Assembly (NCBI RefSeq): GCF_003863355.1
Contig: NZ_QQWG01000008.1
Coordinates: forward strand, 124,001 to 188,000
Length of the DNA: 64,000 bases
Direction of reading: 5' to 3'
Source of the DNA: Ancylomarina euxina
GTDB taxonomy: Bacteria; Bacteroidota; Bacteroidia; Bacteroidales; Marinifilaceae
Part shown: positions 43,625-53,460 of the stretch, piece after piece
Layout: every line of letters starts with the position of its first letter
How positions within the stretch are numbered: position 1 is the first letter of the stretch
Translations under genes and position numbers: made by a program
The notes under the pieces: model-generated
Told to the model about the DNA's origin: nothing
Database searches by the model: none
Seen by the model: the letters and a program-made list of their open reading frames with translations, nothing else

Positions 43625-44266
43625 ATGAAAAACTTAAGCCTCTCAATTATCCTTGCATTCCTAGTGAGTAGCTGTGCTAGCTCATATGTCTCTGATCAGA
43701 GTATCTCTCAACCCGAAAAAGCATATCATCATATTTTAGTCATGAGCTTATTCAACGATATCAACTTAAAAAAGTTTGATGAAGAAACCTATTATTCTTC
43801 TATTAAGGACTACTTCTATGATCTGAATAGAATTGATAATCACCCTCTACTCCAAAATTGCATAAAAGAATTCATGGCAAGTAACCGAACAATTGTTGTC
43901 CCCAACCACACATTATTCAAAGTAAATCAAGACATTAGTTATGAAGACTTTCTAGAAACAATCGATAAAAAAGATATTGATGCCATCTTGATAATCAACC
44001 AACAAAATTACTTCTACGAAAAAAAAGAGCGCATATTGGAAGATGGTGAAATTCGTGTTGATGAATCTCCAAATGCAGTTTTTAACACCTATCTGGTCGA
44101 TAGAAAAAATTTAGAAGCTGTATGGGTGAGTCGAATCTATTCAAGCGGTACATCCTGGGATTCACATGGCAGTATGTATAACAGCATGGGGCGCAAACTA
44201 ACTAAAAAGCTGATTAAATCGGGCTATATTAGGCCTCCATTTTATTCTCGTAATGTCAGTAGATAA
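43625..44266 (+). CDS. lipoprotein of unknown function
   Basis: Starting at ATG 43625, the protein has a lipobox at residue 17 (LSIILAFLVSSCASSYVS). The 213-residue lipoprotein has an alpha/beta look (YHHILVMSLFNDINLKKFDEE; DIDAILIINQQNYFYEKKE; FNTYLVDRKNLEAVWVSRIY), resembling lipoproteins with a nucleotide- or ligand-binding-like fold, but I know no family name. It is divergent from the BlaI-type repressor across the palindromic operator, so it may belong to that regulon. Confidence 0.75.
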   Translation: MKNLSLSIILAFLVSSCASSYVSDQSISQPEKAYHHILVMSLFNDINLKKFDEETYYSSIKDYFYDLNRIDNHPLLQNCIKEFMASNRTIVVPNHTLFKVNQDISYEDFLETIDKKDIDAILIINQQNYFYEKKERILEDGEIRVDESPNAVFNTYLVDRKNLEAVWVSRIYSSGTSWDSHGSMYNSMGRKLTKKLIKSGYIRPPFYSRNVSR

Positions 44267-44272
44267 TATAAA

Positions 44273-44308
44273 AAAAGGGCTGTCGATTTGAATATCGACA
44301 GCCCTTTT
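44273..44308. terminator. bidirectional terminator between the lipoprotein gene and groEL
   Basis: Perfect 15-bp stem AAAAGGGCTGTCGAT/ATCGACAGCCCTTTT with loop TTGAAT and A/T runs at both ends, between convergent genes. Confidence 0.92.
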
Positions 44309-44329
44309 AAAATTTATATGAATTCAGAT

Positions 44330-45973
<1,644 letters not shown>

Positions 45974-45996
45974 TTAAAATTTATGCTAGAAGTTTC

Positions 45997-46278
45997 TTAT
46001 AAAATATAAAGGATATTCTCTTGATCCATTAAAAAATAATCGACACCTTCAATTCGGATTTCTTCAATACCATATTTTTCACAATAGTAGACAGAATCAC
46101 CTACTGCAACTTCCATTTCTGCTTTAACCATAGATTTACCAACTAATACTACTTCTCCTCTTAGTGTTTTAGTTTCCGCAGTAATAGGAATAATAATTCC
46201 TCCTCTAGTTTCTTCTTCTTTTTGCTGTTTCTTTACTAATACTTTTCCAGCAAGTATGCGACCATTTAATTCTGCCAT
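45997..46278 (-). CDS. groES: co-chaperonin GroES (Hsp10)
   Basis: A 93-residue lid of the GroEL chamber, from ATG 46278 (MAELNGRILAGKVLV; the track start is a TTG three codons earlier). The mobile loop KQQKEEETRGGIIIP and the C-terminal EIRIEGVDYFLMDQENILYIL are typical. No CIRCE element (TTAGCACTC-N9-GAGTGCTAA) is seen upstream; instead there is a different perfect hairpin about 60 nt before the start. Confidence 0.97.
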   Translation of the reverse strand: MAELNGRILAGKVLVKKQQKEEETRGGIIIPITAETKTLRGEVVLVGKSMVKAEMEVAVGDSVYYCEKYGIEEIRIEGVDYFLMDQENILYIL

Positions 46279-46339
46279 TTTTCTCAATATTTAAATTTAT
46301 CTTTTTCTATTTAATTATATATATCAATATACATCCAAG

Positions 46340-46368
46340 ATCATGTTGTTTAAAAAAAACAACATGAT
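46340..46368. promoter_or_regulatory. perfect inverted repeat upstream of groESL
   Basis: ATCATGTTGTTT, loop AAAAA, AAACAACATGAT: a 12-bp perfect stem located 62 nt upstream of groES. It is a candidate heat-shock operator or 5' leader hairpin; it is not CIRCE. Confidence 0.5.
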
Positions 46369-46575
46369 TTGCTTTCATAATCCATGCCAAACAGAAAGTC
46401 TTGTCATTTTTGCAGTACAAAGATTTATTCAAATTTGAATTTACATCTAAACAATCAATTTAGCAAAATCAAAAACTCACTCACAAAACACATCTCCCAC
46501 AAGATCAATAGAATACACATAAAACAAATTTAATATCACTTGAGATTCTTTAAAAATTCATTTTAATCAGGGTAT

Positions 46576-46611
46576 AAAAAAAGTGTCAGCATGAATGACA
46601 TACTGACACTT
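46576..46611 (-). terminator. terminator of secG
   Basis: Stem AAGTGTCAG/CTGACACTT with an inner dyad, followed by a T-run on the minus strand (complement of 46576-46580). Confidence 0.75.
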
Positions 46612-46638
46612 AAATATCTTAGAAGATGTAATTTGAAA

Positions 46639-46986
46639 TTACTCTGCCTTTTCTGTTTCTTCCTCTTTAGCAGGAGCTTCAGTTGGGAAAACTGGTACTT
46701 CAGGAGCTGTTTCAGTTTCCTGTAATTGCTGCTCAATAGCCGACTTAGGAGCACCGTTGTTGCTACGATCGATAGTAGCAGCAGCACCCATACAAAGTAT
46801 AAAAAGACTTAATGCAAGCACCCAAGTTGCTTTTTCAAGAAAATCTGTTGTTTTCTTAACGCCCATAATCTGGTTAGAAGATGAGAAGTTAGAAGCTAAT
46901 CCGCCTCCTTTTGAGTTTTGTACCAAAACGATTAAAACCATTAGTACACAAACAATAAGGATCAATACTGAAATAAAGGTAAACAT
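46639..46986 (-). CDS. secG: preprotein translocase subunit SecG
   Basis: Small Sec translocon subunit of the inner membrane. 115 residues with two helices (about 2-22 and 54-72), joined by the conserved cytoplasmic loop VLVQNSKGGGLASNF...IMGVKKTTDFLEKATW, the SecG signature. The C-terminal tail is acidic and Pro/Glu-rich (APAKEEETEKAE), as usual in Bacteroidota. It starts two bases after the upstream TPR-like gene. Confidence 0.95.
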   Translation of the reverse strand: MFTFISVLILIVCVLMVLIVLVQNSKGGGLASNFSSSNQIMGVKKTTDFLEKATWVLALSLFILCMGAAATIDRSNNGAPKSAIEQQLQETETAPEVPVFPTEAPAKEEETEKAE

Positions 46987-46988
46987 AC

Positions 46989-48038
46989 TTATCTATTTTT
47001 TAATTTTTCTATTCTTTCCAATTGACTCGCAAAGTAAATATTTTTTTCGGGATTTTTCAACATTAATTTCTCATAAACGGCTTCTGCCTTTTCAAAAAGC
47101 TTTTGTTTAATATAAATTCCTGCTAAAGTCTCACTCATACAACCGACATCTTCTTTCAAACTCTCCTTTGAAACATCAATCTGATTTTCAGTCTTTTCAT
47201 CAGGTTTTGGTATGCGAGGTTTATTTTCTATAAAGTTGGAAATCAAGTCGGAATTCTTGTTTGATTTTTGTTTTTTAGGCGACTTTTTTTCTTCTGTTTC
47301 ATTTACAATTTGTACTGATTTTACATCCGAAGAAGCCAATTTAGTCATCCAATCCGAGAAAGAATGATTTTCCTCTGGCTCAGGCTGATCATCAACTGGC
47401 TTATCAACTGGCTTATCAACTGAATTTAAAACATATAAATTACCTCCAAAATCCATATCATAGATCTCAAATTCTAAGTTTAATAAATTTGAATTTGGTG
47501 ATTTCTTTACACTAGATTCAGATGTTAGATAGGTCTTATTTCCAAAGAGCGTTTCTTCTTGATTTTCGATAGAAAAACCCGTTTCCAAATCTACAAAATC
47601 AATAATTTCACCTTCTATTTCACCGAAAACTTCATTTTTCAGATTCGATTCAGGCAGGCCATTATGCAGAGAAGAAGTAATTAAAGCATCCGTCTCATTA
47701 TCATCCAAAGTAAATACCTCATCCTCCTTTTTTGACTCAACAATTGGAGTCTCATTTATAGGCGAATTAATTTCAGTTTGATCAAGTTTATAAATCGGAA
47801 ATTCCAACTTATCGTTTAAGTATAAATACAAACGACGACGATCTGGAATAAGTAGAGCTGAATTCTTTAGTTCTTGATTAAAACGAATACTCTTTTGTTG
47901 ATTTAATGTTTTAAGCAACAACAAATAGGGCGCTTGGTAAAATGGATATTCATCAATAAGAGCTTTCAACTCTTTATGACTATTCCCATCCATTTTGTGT
48001 GGATCTCTTAACCAAGTTTGCAACAATTCCTTGTTCAT
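46989..48038 (-). CDS. hypothetical protein with N-terminal conserved region and C-terminal TPR
   Basis: A 349-residue protein widely placed between lptE and secG in this phylum, as far as I recall; no assigned function. The N-terminus (MNKELLQTWLRDPHKMDGNSHKELKALIDEYPFYQAPYLLLLKTL) is the conserved part. The middle (about 95-290) is acidic and low in complexity, including the repeat VDKPVDKPVDDQ. The C-terminus forms a single TPR-like hairpin (LAGIYIKQKLFEKAEAVYEKLMLKNPEKN). No signal peptide is present. Confidence 0.8.
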   Translation of the reverse strand: MNKELLQTWLRDPHKMDGNSHKELKALIDEYPFYQAPYLLLLKTLNQQKSIRFNQELKNSALLIPDRRRLYLYLNDKLEFPIYKLDQTEINSPINETPIVESKKEDEVFTLDDNETDALITSSLHNGLPESNLKNEVFGEIEGEIIDFVDLETGFSIENQEETLFGNKTYLTSESSVKKSPNSNLLNLEFEIYDMDFGGNLYVLNSVDKPVDKPVDDQPEPEENHSFSDWMTKLASSDVKSVQIVNETEEKKSPKKQKSNKNSDLISNFIENKPRIPKPDEKTENQIDVSKESLKEDVGCMSETLAGIYIKQKLFEKAEAVYEKLMLKNPEKNIYFASQLERIEKLKNR

Positions 48039-48157
48039 TCTTTAATCATTTATTACTGCTCACCAATTGGGGATAATACAACATTAAAATCCCCATTTAT
48101 TTTGTTTTTTTGTTCAATGTTAAACTTAAGGAAAAATGAATTAATAATCCTCAACAA

Positions 48158-48670
48158 CTACCAGTTAACAACCGATTGGTTGTAGATATCATCAATAATT
48201 TTTTCCAGAATTTTCTCCACAAGTTCATTTTCAACATCACTCAATTGACTATTACTATCAAAGTCCTCGAATGCAGAAAAGCTCTTGTCAAAATCATTAT
48301 CAGGATCAATATCATTAGTAAACTTCACACGAATGGTAACTGTCAAACGGTTTGTTGCAGAAATATCATTACTGGTAACATCCATTGCTCTGGTTTGGTA
48401 ACCTGTAATCTCACCCGAGAAATTCAAGTGTCCTTCACCATCAACAATCTCATCAAGAGAGGTACGGCTACGGAATTTCTCTTTTAGATCTTCGGTAAAT
48501 TTATCACTCAAATTAGGATTTACAAGCGGGGCTCTATTCTGGAAAAACTGCACCGAAAAAGTTTTCACGTCTGGAGATAAAGTTCCTCCAGTAAATGAAT
48601 AACTCACCTTACATGCTGTAAAGGCTAAACCGATAATGATAATGAGTAATGCTGATTTGATCCAATTCAT
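48158..48670 (-). CDS. lptE: LptE-family LPS-assembly lipoprotein
   Basis: A 170-residue outer-membrane lipoprotein with lipobox at residue 20 (IIIGLAFTACKVSYSFTGGT). The GGTLSPDVKTFSVQFFQNRAPLVNPNLSDKFTEDLKEKF region and DGEGHLNFSGEITGYQTRAM match the Bacteroidota LptE family, which plugs the LptD barrel during lipopolysaccharide export. The gene order sigma-54 activator, lptE, TPR-like gene, secG suggests one operon. Confidence 0.9.
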   Translation of the reverse strand: MNWIKSALLIIIIGLAFTACKVSYSFTGGTLSPDVKTFSVQFFQNRAPLVNPNLSDKFTEDLKEKFRSRTSLDEIVDGEGHLNFSGEITGYQTRAMDVTSNDISATNRLTVTIRVKFTNDIDPDNDFDKSFSAFEDFDSNSQLSDVENELVEKILEKIIDDIYNQSVVNW

Positions 48671-48742
48671 AATTCTAATTCTTACATATTCTATTTAAAA
48701 TCTGCCTCGGTAAATATACTTAAAAGCAGTCTTCCATTCGAT

Positions 48743-49984
48743 TTAATTAATGTCGTATTCCTTAATTTTTCGATAAAGGGTTCTTTCCGATATCCCTAAA
48801 TCCTGAGCCGCATGCTTTCTCTTTCCATTATGTCTGGCCAGAGCCTTACTAATCAGTTCTATTTCTTTATCTACGAGAGATAGAGATTCTTCAACAAACT
48901 CTTCGGTATCCTGAATATGAGGGATATCAGAATGCGAAACACTGGCTTTGCTTGGAGAGTAGCTCTGATGTGCAACAACATCCATCTCCTGATCTTCATG
49001 AAGCTTACGAATCAACATGGCCTTCTTTTGCTGTAAATCTTTTGCGTCACCATCTTTTTGCATTAAATCGAAAACCAATTTTTTAAGATCAGTCATATCT
49101 TTCTTCATATCGAAAAGAACTTGATATAAAATCTCTCTTTCCGAAGAAAAGCTTTTTTCTTCACTCTTATCTTTCTTATAAATAGCAGGCAACATTTGCT
49201 CATCACTTGTTGGCAAATAATTTTGCAATATTTCAGATGTGATCAAACGCTCTTTCTCAATAATTGAGATTTGTTCGGTTATATTCTTCAACTGACGAAT
49301 ATTTCCCGGCCATCTGTAGGCTTGAAGAAGTTGTTGAGCGCTTTCATTCAATCTTAAAGCTGGCATGCGGTATTTCTCGGCAAAATCCTGAGCAAATTTT
49401 CTAAACAGAAGATAAACATCTTCTCGACGCTCGCGCAATGCAGGCATTACAATAGGAACCGTGTTTAATCGATAAAATAAATCCTCTCTAAACTTTCCGT
49501 TCTTTACGGCTTTGGGGATATTTATATTTGTAGCAGCTACAACACGTACATTCGTTTTTAAGACCTTAGACGAACCCACTTTCATAAATTCCCCTGTCTC
49601 CAAAACACGCAATAACCTAACCTGTGTAGATAGAGGTAATTCGCCAATTTCATCCAAAAAGATGGTTCCATTATTAGCAACCTCGAAATAACCTTTTCGA
49701 TCAGATAAGGCACCTGTAAAAGCACCTTTTTCATGACCAAAAAGCTCTGAATCGATAGTTCCTTCCGGTATTGCACCGCAGTTAACGGCTATATATGAAG
49801 CATGTTTACGTGCACTAAATTGATGAATAATCTGGGGGAAGACCTCCTTACCTGTCCCACTCTCACCCGTAATAAGTACAGAAAGATCCGTTGGTGCCAC
49901 TTGCACAGCAATATCAATCGCTCGAGTTAGGGCATAAGTGTTCCCAATAATTCCAAAGCGTAATTTTATTTTTTGTACATCCAT
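48743..49984 (-). CDS. sigma-54-dependent AAA+ transcriptional activator without receiver domain
   Basis: A 413-residue enhancer-binding protein. The AAA+ domain begins almost at the N-terminus: Walker A LITGESGTGKEVFPQIIHQ (about 37-44), the sigma-54-contact loop GHEKGAFTGALSDRKG, Walker B NNGTIFLDEIGELP and the arginine-finger region FREDLFYRLNTVPI. A linker of about 100 residues leads to a Fis-type helix-turn-helix (LVDKEIELISKALARHNGKRKHAAQDLGISERTLYRKIKEYDIN). It lacks any sensory domain, so activity must be set by level or by a partner. It is the first gene of the lptE-secG run. Confidence 0.95.
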   Translation of the reverse strand: MDVQKIKLRFGIIGNTYALTRAIDIAVQVAPTDLSVLITGESGTGKEVFPQIIHQFSARKHASYIAVNCGAIPEGTIDSELFGHEKGAFTGALSDRKGYFEVANNGTIFLDEIGELPLSTQVRLLRVLETGEFMKVGSSKVLKTNVRVVAATNINIPKAVKNGKFREDLFYRLNTVPIVMPALRERREDVYLLFRKFAQDFAEKYRMPALRLNESAQQLLQAYRWPGNIRQLKNITEQISIIEKERLITSEILQNYLPTSDEQMLPAIYKKDKSEEKSFSSEREILYQVLFDMKKDMTDLKKLVFDLMQKDGDAKDLQQKKAMLIRKLHEDQEMDVVAHQSYSPSKASVSHSDIPHIQDTEEFVEESLSLVDKEIELISKALARHNGKRKHAAQDLGISERTLYRKIKEYDIN

Positions 49985-50290
49985 TCTTTCAATATTGATA
50001 GAAATTTGATTTTAATATCAAGCTATTGGGGATCATATAATCCCAAATTAACTCTAAAAACCTGCAATTATTTCCGATTGCCTGACAAAATTACTACTTT
50101 TTAGATAGATTTCTAAAAATGCAGCTCCCATTCTTTGGTAAATAATGTTAATAATAAAGCTGAAATTTATTTATTCCAAAGGGAATTTTAAAAGGAAAGG
50201 AACTTCTTATCTTTACTCAATCAAAAATAAATGAAGAGATAGTCTCCTATCTAAAAATTGGAGACGCATATAAAACACAAATTTAACCAT

Positions 50291-51040
50291 ATGAAATTCA
50301 TAGGCATTATTCCAGCCCGCTACGCATCAACCCGTTTCCCGGGCAAACCTTTAGCCGATATTGATGGTAAACCCATGATTCAACGCGTTTACGAACAAGT
50401 TAAAATTGCGTTAGATGATGTGGTTGTGGCAACTGATGATAGTCGAATCGCTGAAGCTGTAAAGGCTTTCGGCGGCGAAGTTGTTATGACTTCAAGCGAG
50501 CACCAAAGTGGTACAGATAGAATTGCCGAAGCCATTGAAAAGATCGAAGCTGAAAACTCTGAGAACTATCAAGTGATTATTAATATACAAGGTGATGAAC
50601 CTTTTATTCAGCCTGAGCAAATTCTGGCTCTCAAGGATTGTTTCAAAACACCCTCAACACAAATTGCAACCCTGATAAAAGCCATTGAAAACTCCGAAGA
50701 GATATTCGATATGAATAAGGTAAAGGTTGTTGTTAGTAAAAGCCTTCGTGCACTTTATTTCAGTCGTTCACCTATTCCATTTTTGCGAGGAAGCGAAAAA
50801 GAAGATTGGATGAAGAAACAGACCTATTACAAACACATTGGCATGTATGCCTACCGCAGAGATACGCTAAACGAGATTACAAAGTTGCCACAAAGCTCAC
50901 TTGAAATTGCAGAATCACTTGAGCAATTAAGATGGCTCGAAAATGAATATGTCATCCAAACAGACATCACAAAACACGAATCGATAGGGATTGATACTCC
51001 AGAAGATTTGGAACGAGTGAAACAACTTGGCTTGTTATAA
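50291..51040 (+). CDS. kdsB: 3-deoxy-manno-octulosonate cytidylyltransferase (CMP-Kdo synthetase)
   Basis: Activates Kdo with CTP for LPS inner core. 249 residues from ATG 50291 (MKFIGIIPARYASTRFPGKPLADI; the track start adds 11 residues). Motifs are GIIPARYASTRFPGKPL (nucleotide site), VVATDD, MTSSEHQSGTDRIAEA, NIQGDEPFIQPEQI (metal site) and KHIGMYAYRRDTL. It is a single-gene unit ending at a terminator, with the structured leader of the MATE gene beginning just beyond. Confidence 0.97.
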   Translation: MKFIGIIPARYASTRFPGKPLADIDGKPMIQRVYEQVKIALDDVVVATDDSRIAEAVKAFGGEVVMTSSEHQSGTDRIAEAIEKIEAENSENYQVIINIQGDEPFIQPEQILALKDCFKTPSTQIATLIKAIENSEEIFDMNKVKVVVSKSLRALYFSRSPIPFLRGSEKEDWMKKQTYYKHIGMYAYRRDTLNEITKLPQSSLEIAESLEQLRWLENEYVIQTDITKHESIGIDTPEDLERVKQLGLL

Positions 51041-51049
51041 AACATTGAA

Positions 51050-51079
51050 GAGTCTACTTAAAAAGTAGGCTCTTTTTTT
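51050..51079 (+). terminator. terminator of kdsB
   Basis: Stem GAGTCTACTT/AAGTAGGCTC with loop AAA followed by seven T, ten nt after the kdsB stop. Confidence 0.88.
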
Positions 51080-51080
51080 A

Positions 51081-51111
51081 TTTTGAAAAAAGTCAAAATA
51101 TATTACCTTCG
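51081..51111 (+). promoter_or_regulatory. promoter of the MATE leader RNA
   Basis: TTTTG (51081-51085), 18-nt spacer, TACCTTCG (51104-51111), matching the Bacteroidota consensus with one C for T. Transcription should begin near 51117, some 250 nt before the MATE start codon. Confidence 0.65.
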
Positions 51112-51116
51112 CGGCC

Positions 51117-51263
51117 TTAAACATAGAATTAACGACTCACTTACATCGAGTTTTTGTTTTGCAACATTTCACACCTTGAAATCCGAAACGCCAGTTTCGA
51201 AAAGAGTACAAAACAAAAGATGTAAGCCGGAGGAAAAGGTCTCGTTTTACTACCATTTTTTTT
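51117..51263 (+). ncRNA. structured 5' leader, candidate riboswitch or attenuator (or stand-alone sRNA)
   Basis: A long closing helix pairs CTTACATC (51140-51147) with GATGTAAG (51219-51226) and continues as TTTTGTTTTG (51152-51161) with CAAAACAAAA (51209-51218). Inside are two hairpins: ATTTCA/TGAAAT with loop CACCT, and CGAAAC/GTTTCG with loop GCCA. This makes a three-way junction. Loop bases ACCT (51173-51176) could pair with AGGT (51237-51240) downstream. A weak hairpin (GGAGGAAAA with TTTTACTACC) and eight T (51256-51263) then form a terminator-like end. No known riboswitch class is recognised. A further dyad CCTCAA/TTGAGG lies at 51296-51334. Confidence 0.55.
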
Positions 51264-51369
51264 ATTAATAATGTCTGTATTTCAATTATGAAATGCCTCA
51301 ATTTCGTGCGCACAACTGTCGCATAAGCTTGAGGTGATTTATTGTGATACGGATGTAAATTTTCAACTC

Positions 51370-52710
51370 ATGATGAGATTTTGGGAGCAACACGCGGGTG
51401 AATACAAAAAGACTCTTTCACTTAGTATTCCTGTGATTATTGCACAAGCAGGACAAATTACAGTAGGATTAATTGATAATGTCATGATTGGCCAATTGGG
51501 AACCATCCCTTTGGCTGCAGCATCATTTACCAATACTCTTTTCAACTTAGTTTTAATATTCGGGATGGGCTATTCATTTGCTTTAACCCCACTAATTGGC
51601 AAAAGCTGGGGTGAGAAAGATCATCATTCCGTAGGCTCTTGGATTAAAAATGGCCTCATGGCAAATGCCTTTATGGGTGTAGCCCTCGCTCTACTATTAA
51701 TCATTCTATATGTATTTATGCCCTATATGGGACAACCTCAATCGGTACTACAACCTTCACGAGATTATTTGGCTATACTTATAAGCTCCGTGATACCCAT
51801 GATGGTTTTTTATGGCTACAAACAATTTGCCGAAGGAATTGGTGATACAAAAACAGCAATGAAAATTATGCTTTGGGCCAATGTGGTCAATACAGTTGGT
51901 AACTATATGTTTATGTATGGAAGGTTTGGTGCTCCAGAAATGGGCCTCACCGGAGCAGGTATCGGTACATTATTAGCTCGAATATTTATGGCAATCGCCT
52001 TTATTATTCTTTTTTATAAAAACCAGAAGTACAAATTATTTACAGAACTCTACAATCAGGCTTCATTCTGTTGGACTAAATTCATTCAGGTTGTAAAATT
52101 AGGCATCCCCCTTGGCGGACAAATTGTAATGGAAGCTTGTGCATTTGGTCTATGTGCCATTATGATGGGATGGGTCAGCGAAATAGGTATGGCTGCACAC
52201 CAAATTGCGATCACTCTTTCCACCTTAGGTTTTATGATCTATCAGGGACTGGGATCTGGTACAACCATACGTGTTAGTCATTATAAGGGAGCGAATAATA
52301 AGGAAGGCATTATTCGGGCAACAAAAACAGCTATGAATTTGATGTACGTCTACTGTGCTTTTTCTGTCATTTTGTTTGTAGGTGCTCGTAATATATTACC
52401 CCTCATGTTTACCACAGACACAACGGTTGTGCAACTTGCAGCTCAAATGTTGATCGTTTGTGGTGTATTCCAACTTGTAGATGGCATTCAAATTGTACTT
52501 GTAGGAACTCTAAGAGGATTCGCTGATGCTCGAATTCCGGTCATCATAACCTTTATATCATACTTCATCGTTTCTCTTCCATTTAGTTATATGTCAGCAT
52601 TCGTATGGGGTTTTGGAGCGGTAGGTATCTGGTTCGGATTTCCAGTTGGTTTAGTTGTTTGCTCGGCACTTTTCCAAATGCGATATAAATATATTCTCAG
52701 GAAAATTTAA
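51370..52710 (+). CDS. MATE-family multidrug/Na+ efflux transporter
   Basis: Inner-membrane antiporter of the MATE (NorM-like) family. From ATG 51370 (MMRFWEQHAGEYKKTLSLSIPVIIAQ) it has 446 residues and about 12 helices. Family landmarks: LSIPVIIAQAGQITVGLIDNVMIGQLG near the N-terminus, MGYSFALTPLIGKSWG, and the repeat in the second half KLGIPLGGQIVMEACAFGLCAIMMG with the GSGTTIRVSHYKGA loop. The substrate cannot be read from sequence. The track start 51334 would place the start inside a leader dyad. It follows a structured leader with its own promoter, so conditional expression is likely. Confidence 0.93.
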   Translation: MMRFWEQHAGEYKKTLSLSIPVIIAQAGQITVGLIDNVMIGQLGTIPLAAASFTNTLFNLVLIFGMGYSFALTPLIGKSWGEKDHHSVGSWIKNGLMANAFMGVALALLLIILYVFMPYMGQPQSVLQPSRDYLAILISSVIPMMVFYGYKQFAEGIGDTKTAMKIMLWANVVNTVGNYMFMYGRFGAPEMGLTGAGIGTLLARIFMAIAFIILFYKNQKYKLFTELYNQASFCWTKFIQVVKLGIPLGGQIVMEACAFGLCAIMMGWVSEIGMAAHQIAITLSTLGFMIYQGLGSGTTIRVSHYKGANNKEGIIRATKTAMNLMYVYCAFSVILFVGARNILPLMFTTDTTVVQLAAQMLIVCGVFQLVDGIQIVLVGTLRGFADARIPVIITFISYFIVSLPFSYMSAFVWGFGAVGIWFGFPVGLVVCSALFQMRYKYILRKI

Positions 52711-52726
52711 TCAAAAATCAAGCTAA

Positions 52727-52763
52727 TAAAAAAGAGATCTAATGATTTAGACCTCTTTTTTAT
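52727..52763 (+). terminator. terminator of the MATE gene
   Basis: Stem AAAAGAGATCTAA with TTTAGACCTCTTTT (one A-C mismatch), ending in a T-run. Confidence 0.8.
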
Positions 52764-52782
52764 TCTTTATAGTAAGAATGAC

Positions 52783-53460
52783 TTAACCTTTTTTCTTTAT
52801 CTGTGTTAAAAGGTCAACATTCAAAAGTTCGACCAATTTATCCTCAACCTTGATAATCTTTTCCTTATTAAATTTTGAAAAGGTATGAATCACACTTTCA
52901 CGGGAATAGCCAATGGTCTCGGCAATCTCTTTTCTGGAAAAAGGCAATTTAAAGATCATGGAATTTTCCATTTGGGCATAGTGTAGTAAAAAAGTAGCCA
53001 AACTTCCCTCTACATTCTTATTACTGTACATGACCATTCGCTTGACTTGCCTATGTGAAGTCTTCGACATGGTTTCGATAATACCCATAGCAAAACTACC
53101 ATTGGTTTTTATTAATTGTTTAAATACGGCTATATCAATCAATAAAACCCTGGAGTTCTCCATGGCAGTTGCCGAAATATGATAGGTCTTATCAAAAAAG
53201 GCATGCGATAAACCCAGGAAACGAAATTGTGGAGCCATTCGAATCGTATTGTTTCGCCCATCAGATTCTATATTAATCTTAGCTAAACCATTTAATACGT
53301 AATATATATGTGTCGCAAAACTTCCCTGTTTTATAATATTTTCATTTTTCTTAAAATCAAGAATCGTACTATTATTAATTATCATACTTACATCCCGACC
53401 AGAAAGGGATGAAAAGCAAGGATGCTTCAAGTATTGCTCTAATTCTAAATTCTCATCCAT
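52783..53460 (-). CDS. CRP/FNR-family transcriptional regulator
   Basis: 225 residues: a cyclic-nucleotide-binding-like beta barrel (about 20-130, KNENIIKQGSFATHIYYVLNGLAKI), a dimer helix and a C-terminal winged helix-turn-helix with FSRKEIAETIGYSRESVIHTFSKFNKE. The recognition helix SRES resembles CRP's SRET, in which Arg and Glu read the GTGA half-site. Only one N-terminal cysteine (HPCF) is seen, so it lacks the four-cysteine set of oxygen-sensing FNR. It is divergent from the dcuB-type operon, whose upstream region carries a GTGA-N6-TCAC site. It is the likely regulator of the asparagine/aspartate module. Confidence 0.92.
   Translation of the reverse strand: MDENLELEQYLKHPCFSSLSGRDVSMIINNSTILDFKKNENIIKQGSFATHIYYVLNGLAKINIESDGRNNTIRMAPQFRFLGLSHAFFDKTYHISATAMENSRVLLIDIAVFKQLIKTNGSFAMGIIETMSKTSHRQVKRMVMYSNKNVEGSLATFLLHYAQMENSMIFKLPFSRKEIAETIGYSRESVIHTFSKFNKEKIIKVEDKLVELLNVDLLTQIKKKG

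Larger units (their letters stand above)
46279..46638. other. intergenic region between groES and secG
   Basis: 360 nt with no gene. It holds the groES-proximal inverted repeat (46340-46368) and the secG terminator (46576-46611); the remainder is AT-rich sequence that must carry the groES promoter, though no good TTTG/TAnnTTTG pair stands out. Confidence 0.6.

Noticed and set aside
46279-46400. CIRCE heat-shock element before groES
   Set aside because: No TTAGCACTC-N9-GAGTGCTAA or close variant was found; the dyad there has a different sequence.
46757-47110. 117-residue plus-strand ORF across the secG/TPR-like gene junction
   Set aside because: Overlaps two well-supported minus-strand genes; no protein family seen.
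48176-48487. 103-residue plus-strand ORF opposite lptE
   Set aside because: Ile/Asn-rich antisense shadow fully inside lptE.
51083-51268. 61-residue ORF before the MATE gene
   Set aside because: It covers the promoter, long helix and T-run of the leader RNA; basic low-complexity translation, not a convincing protein.
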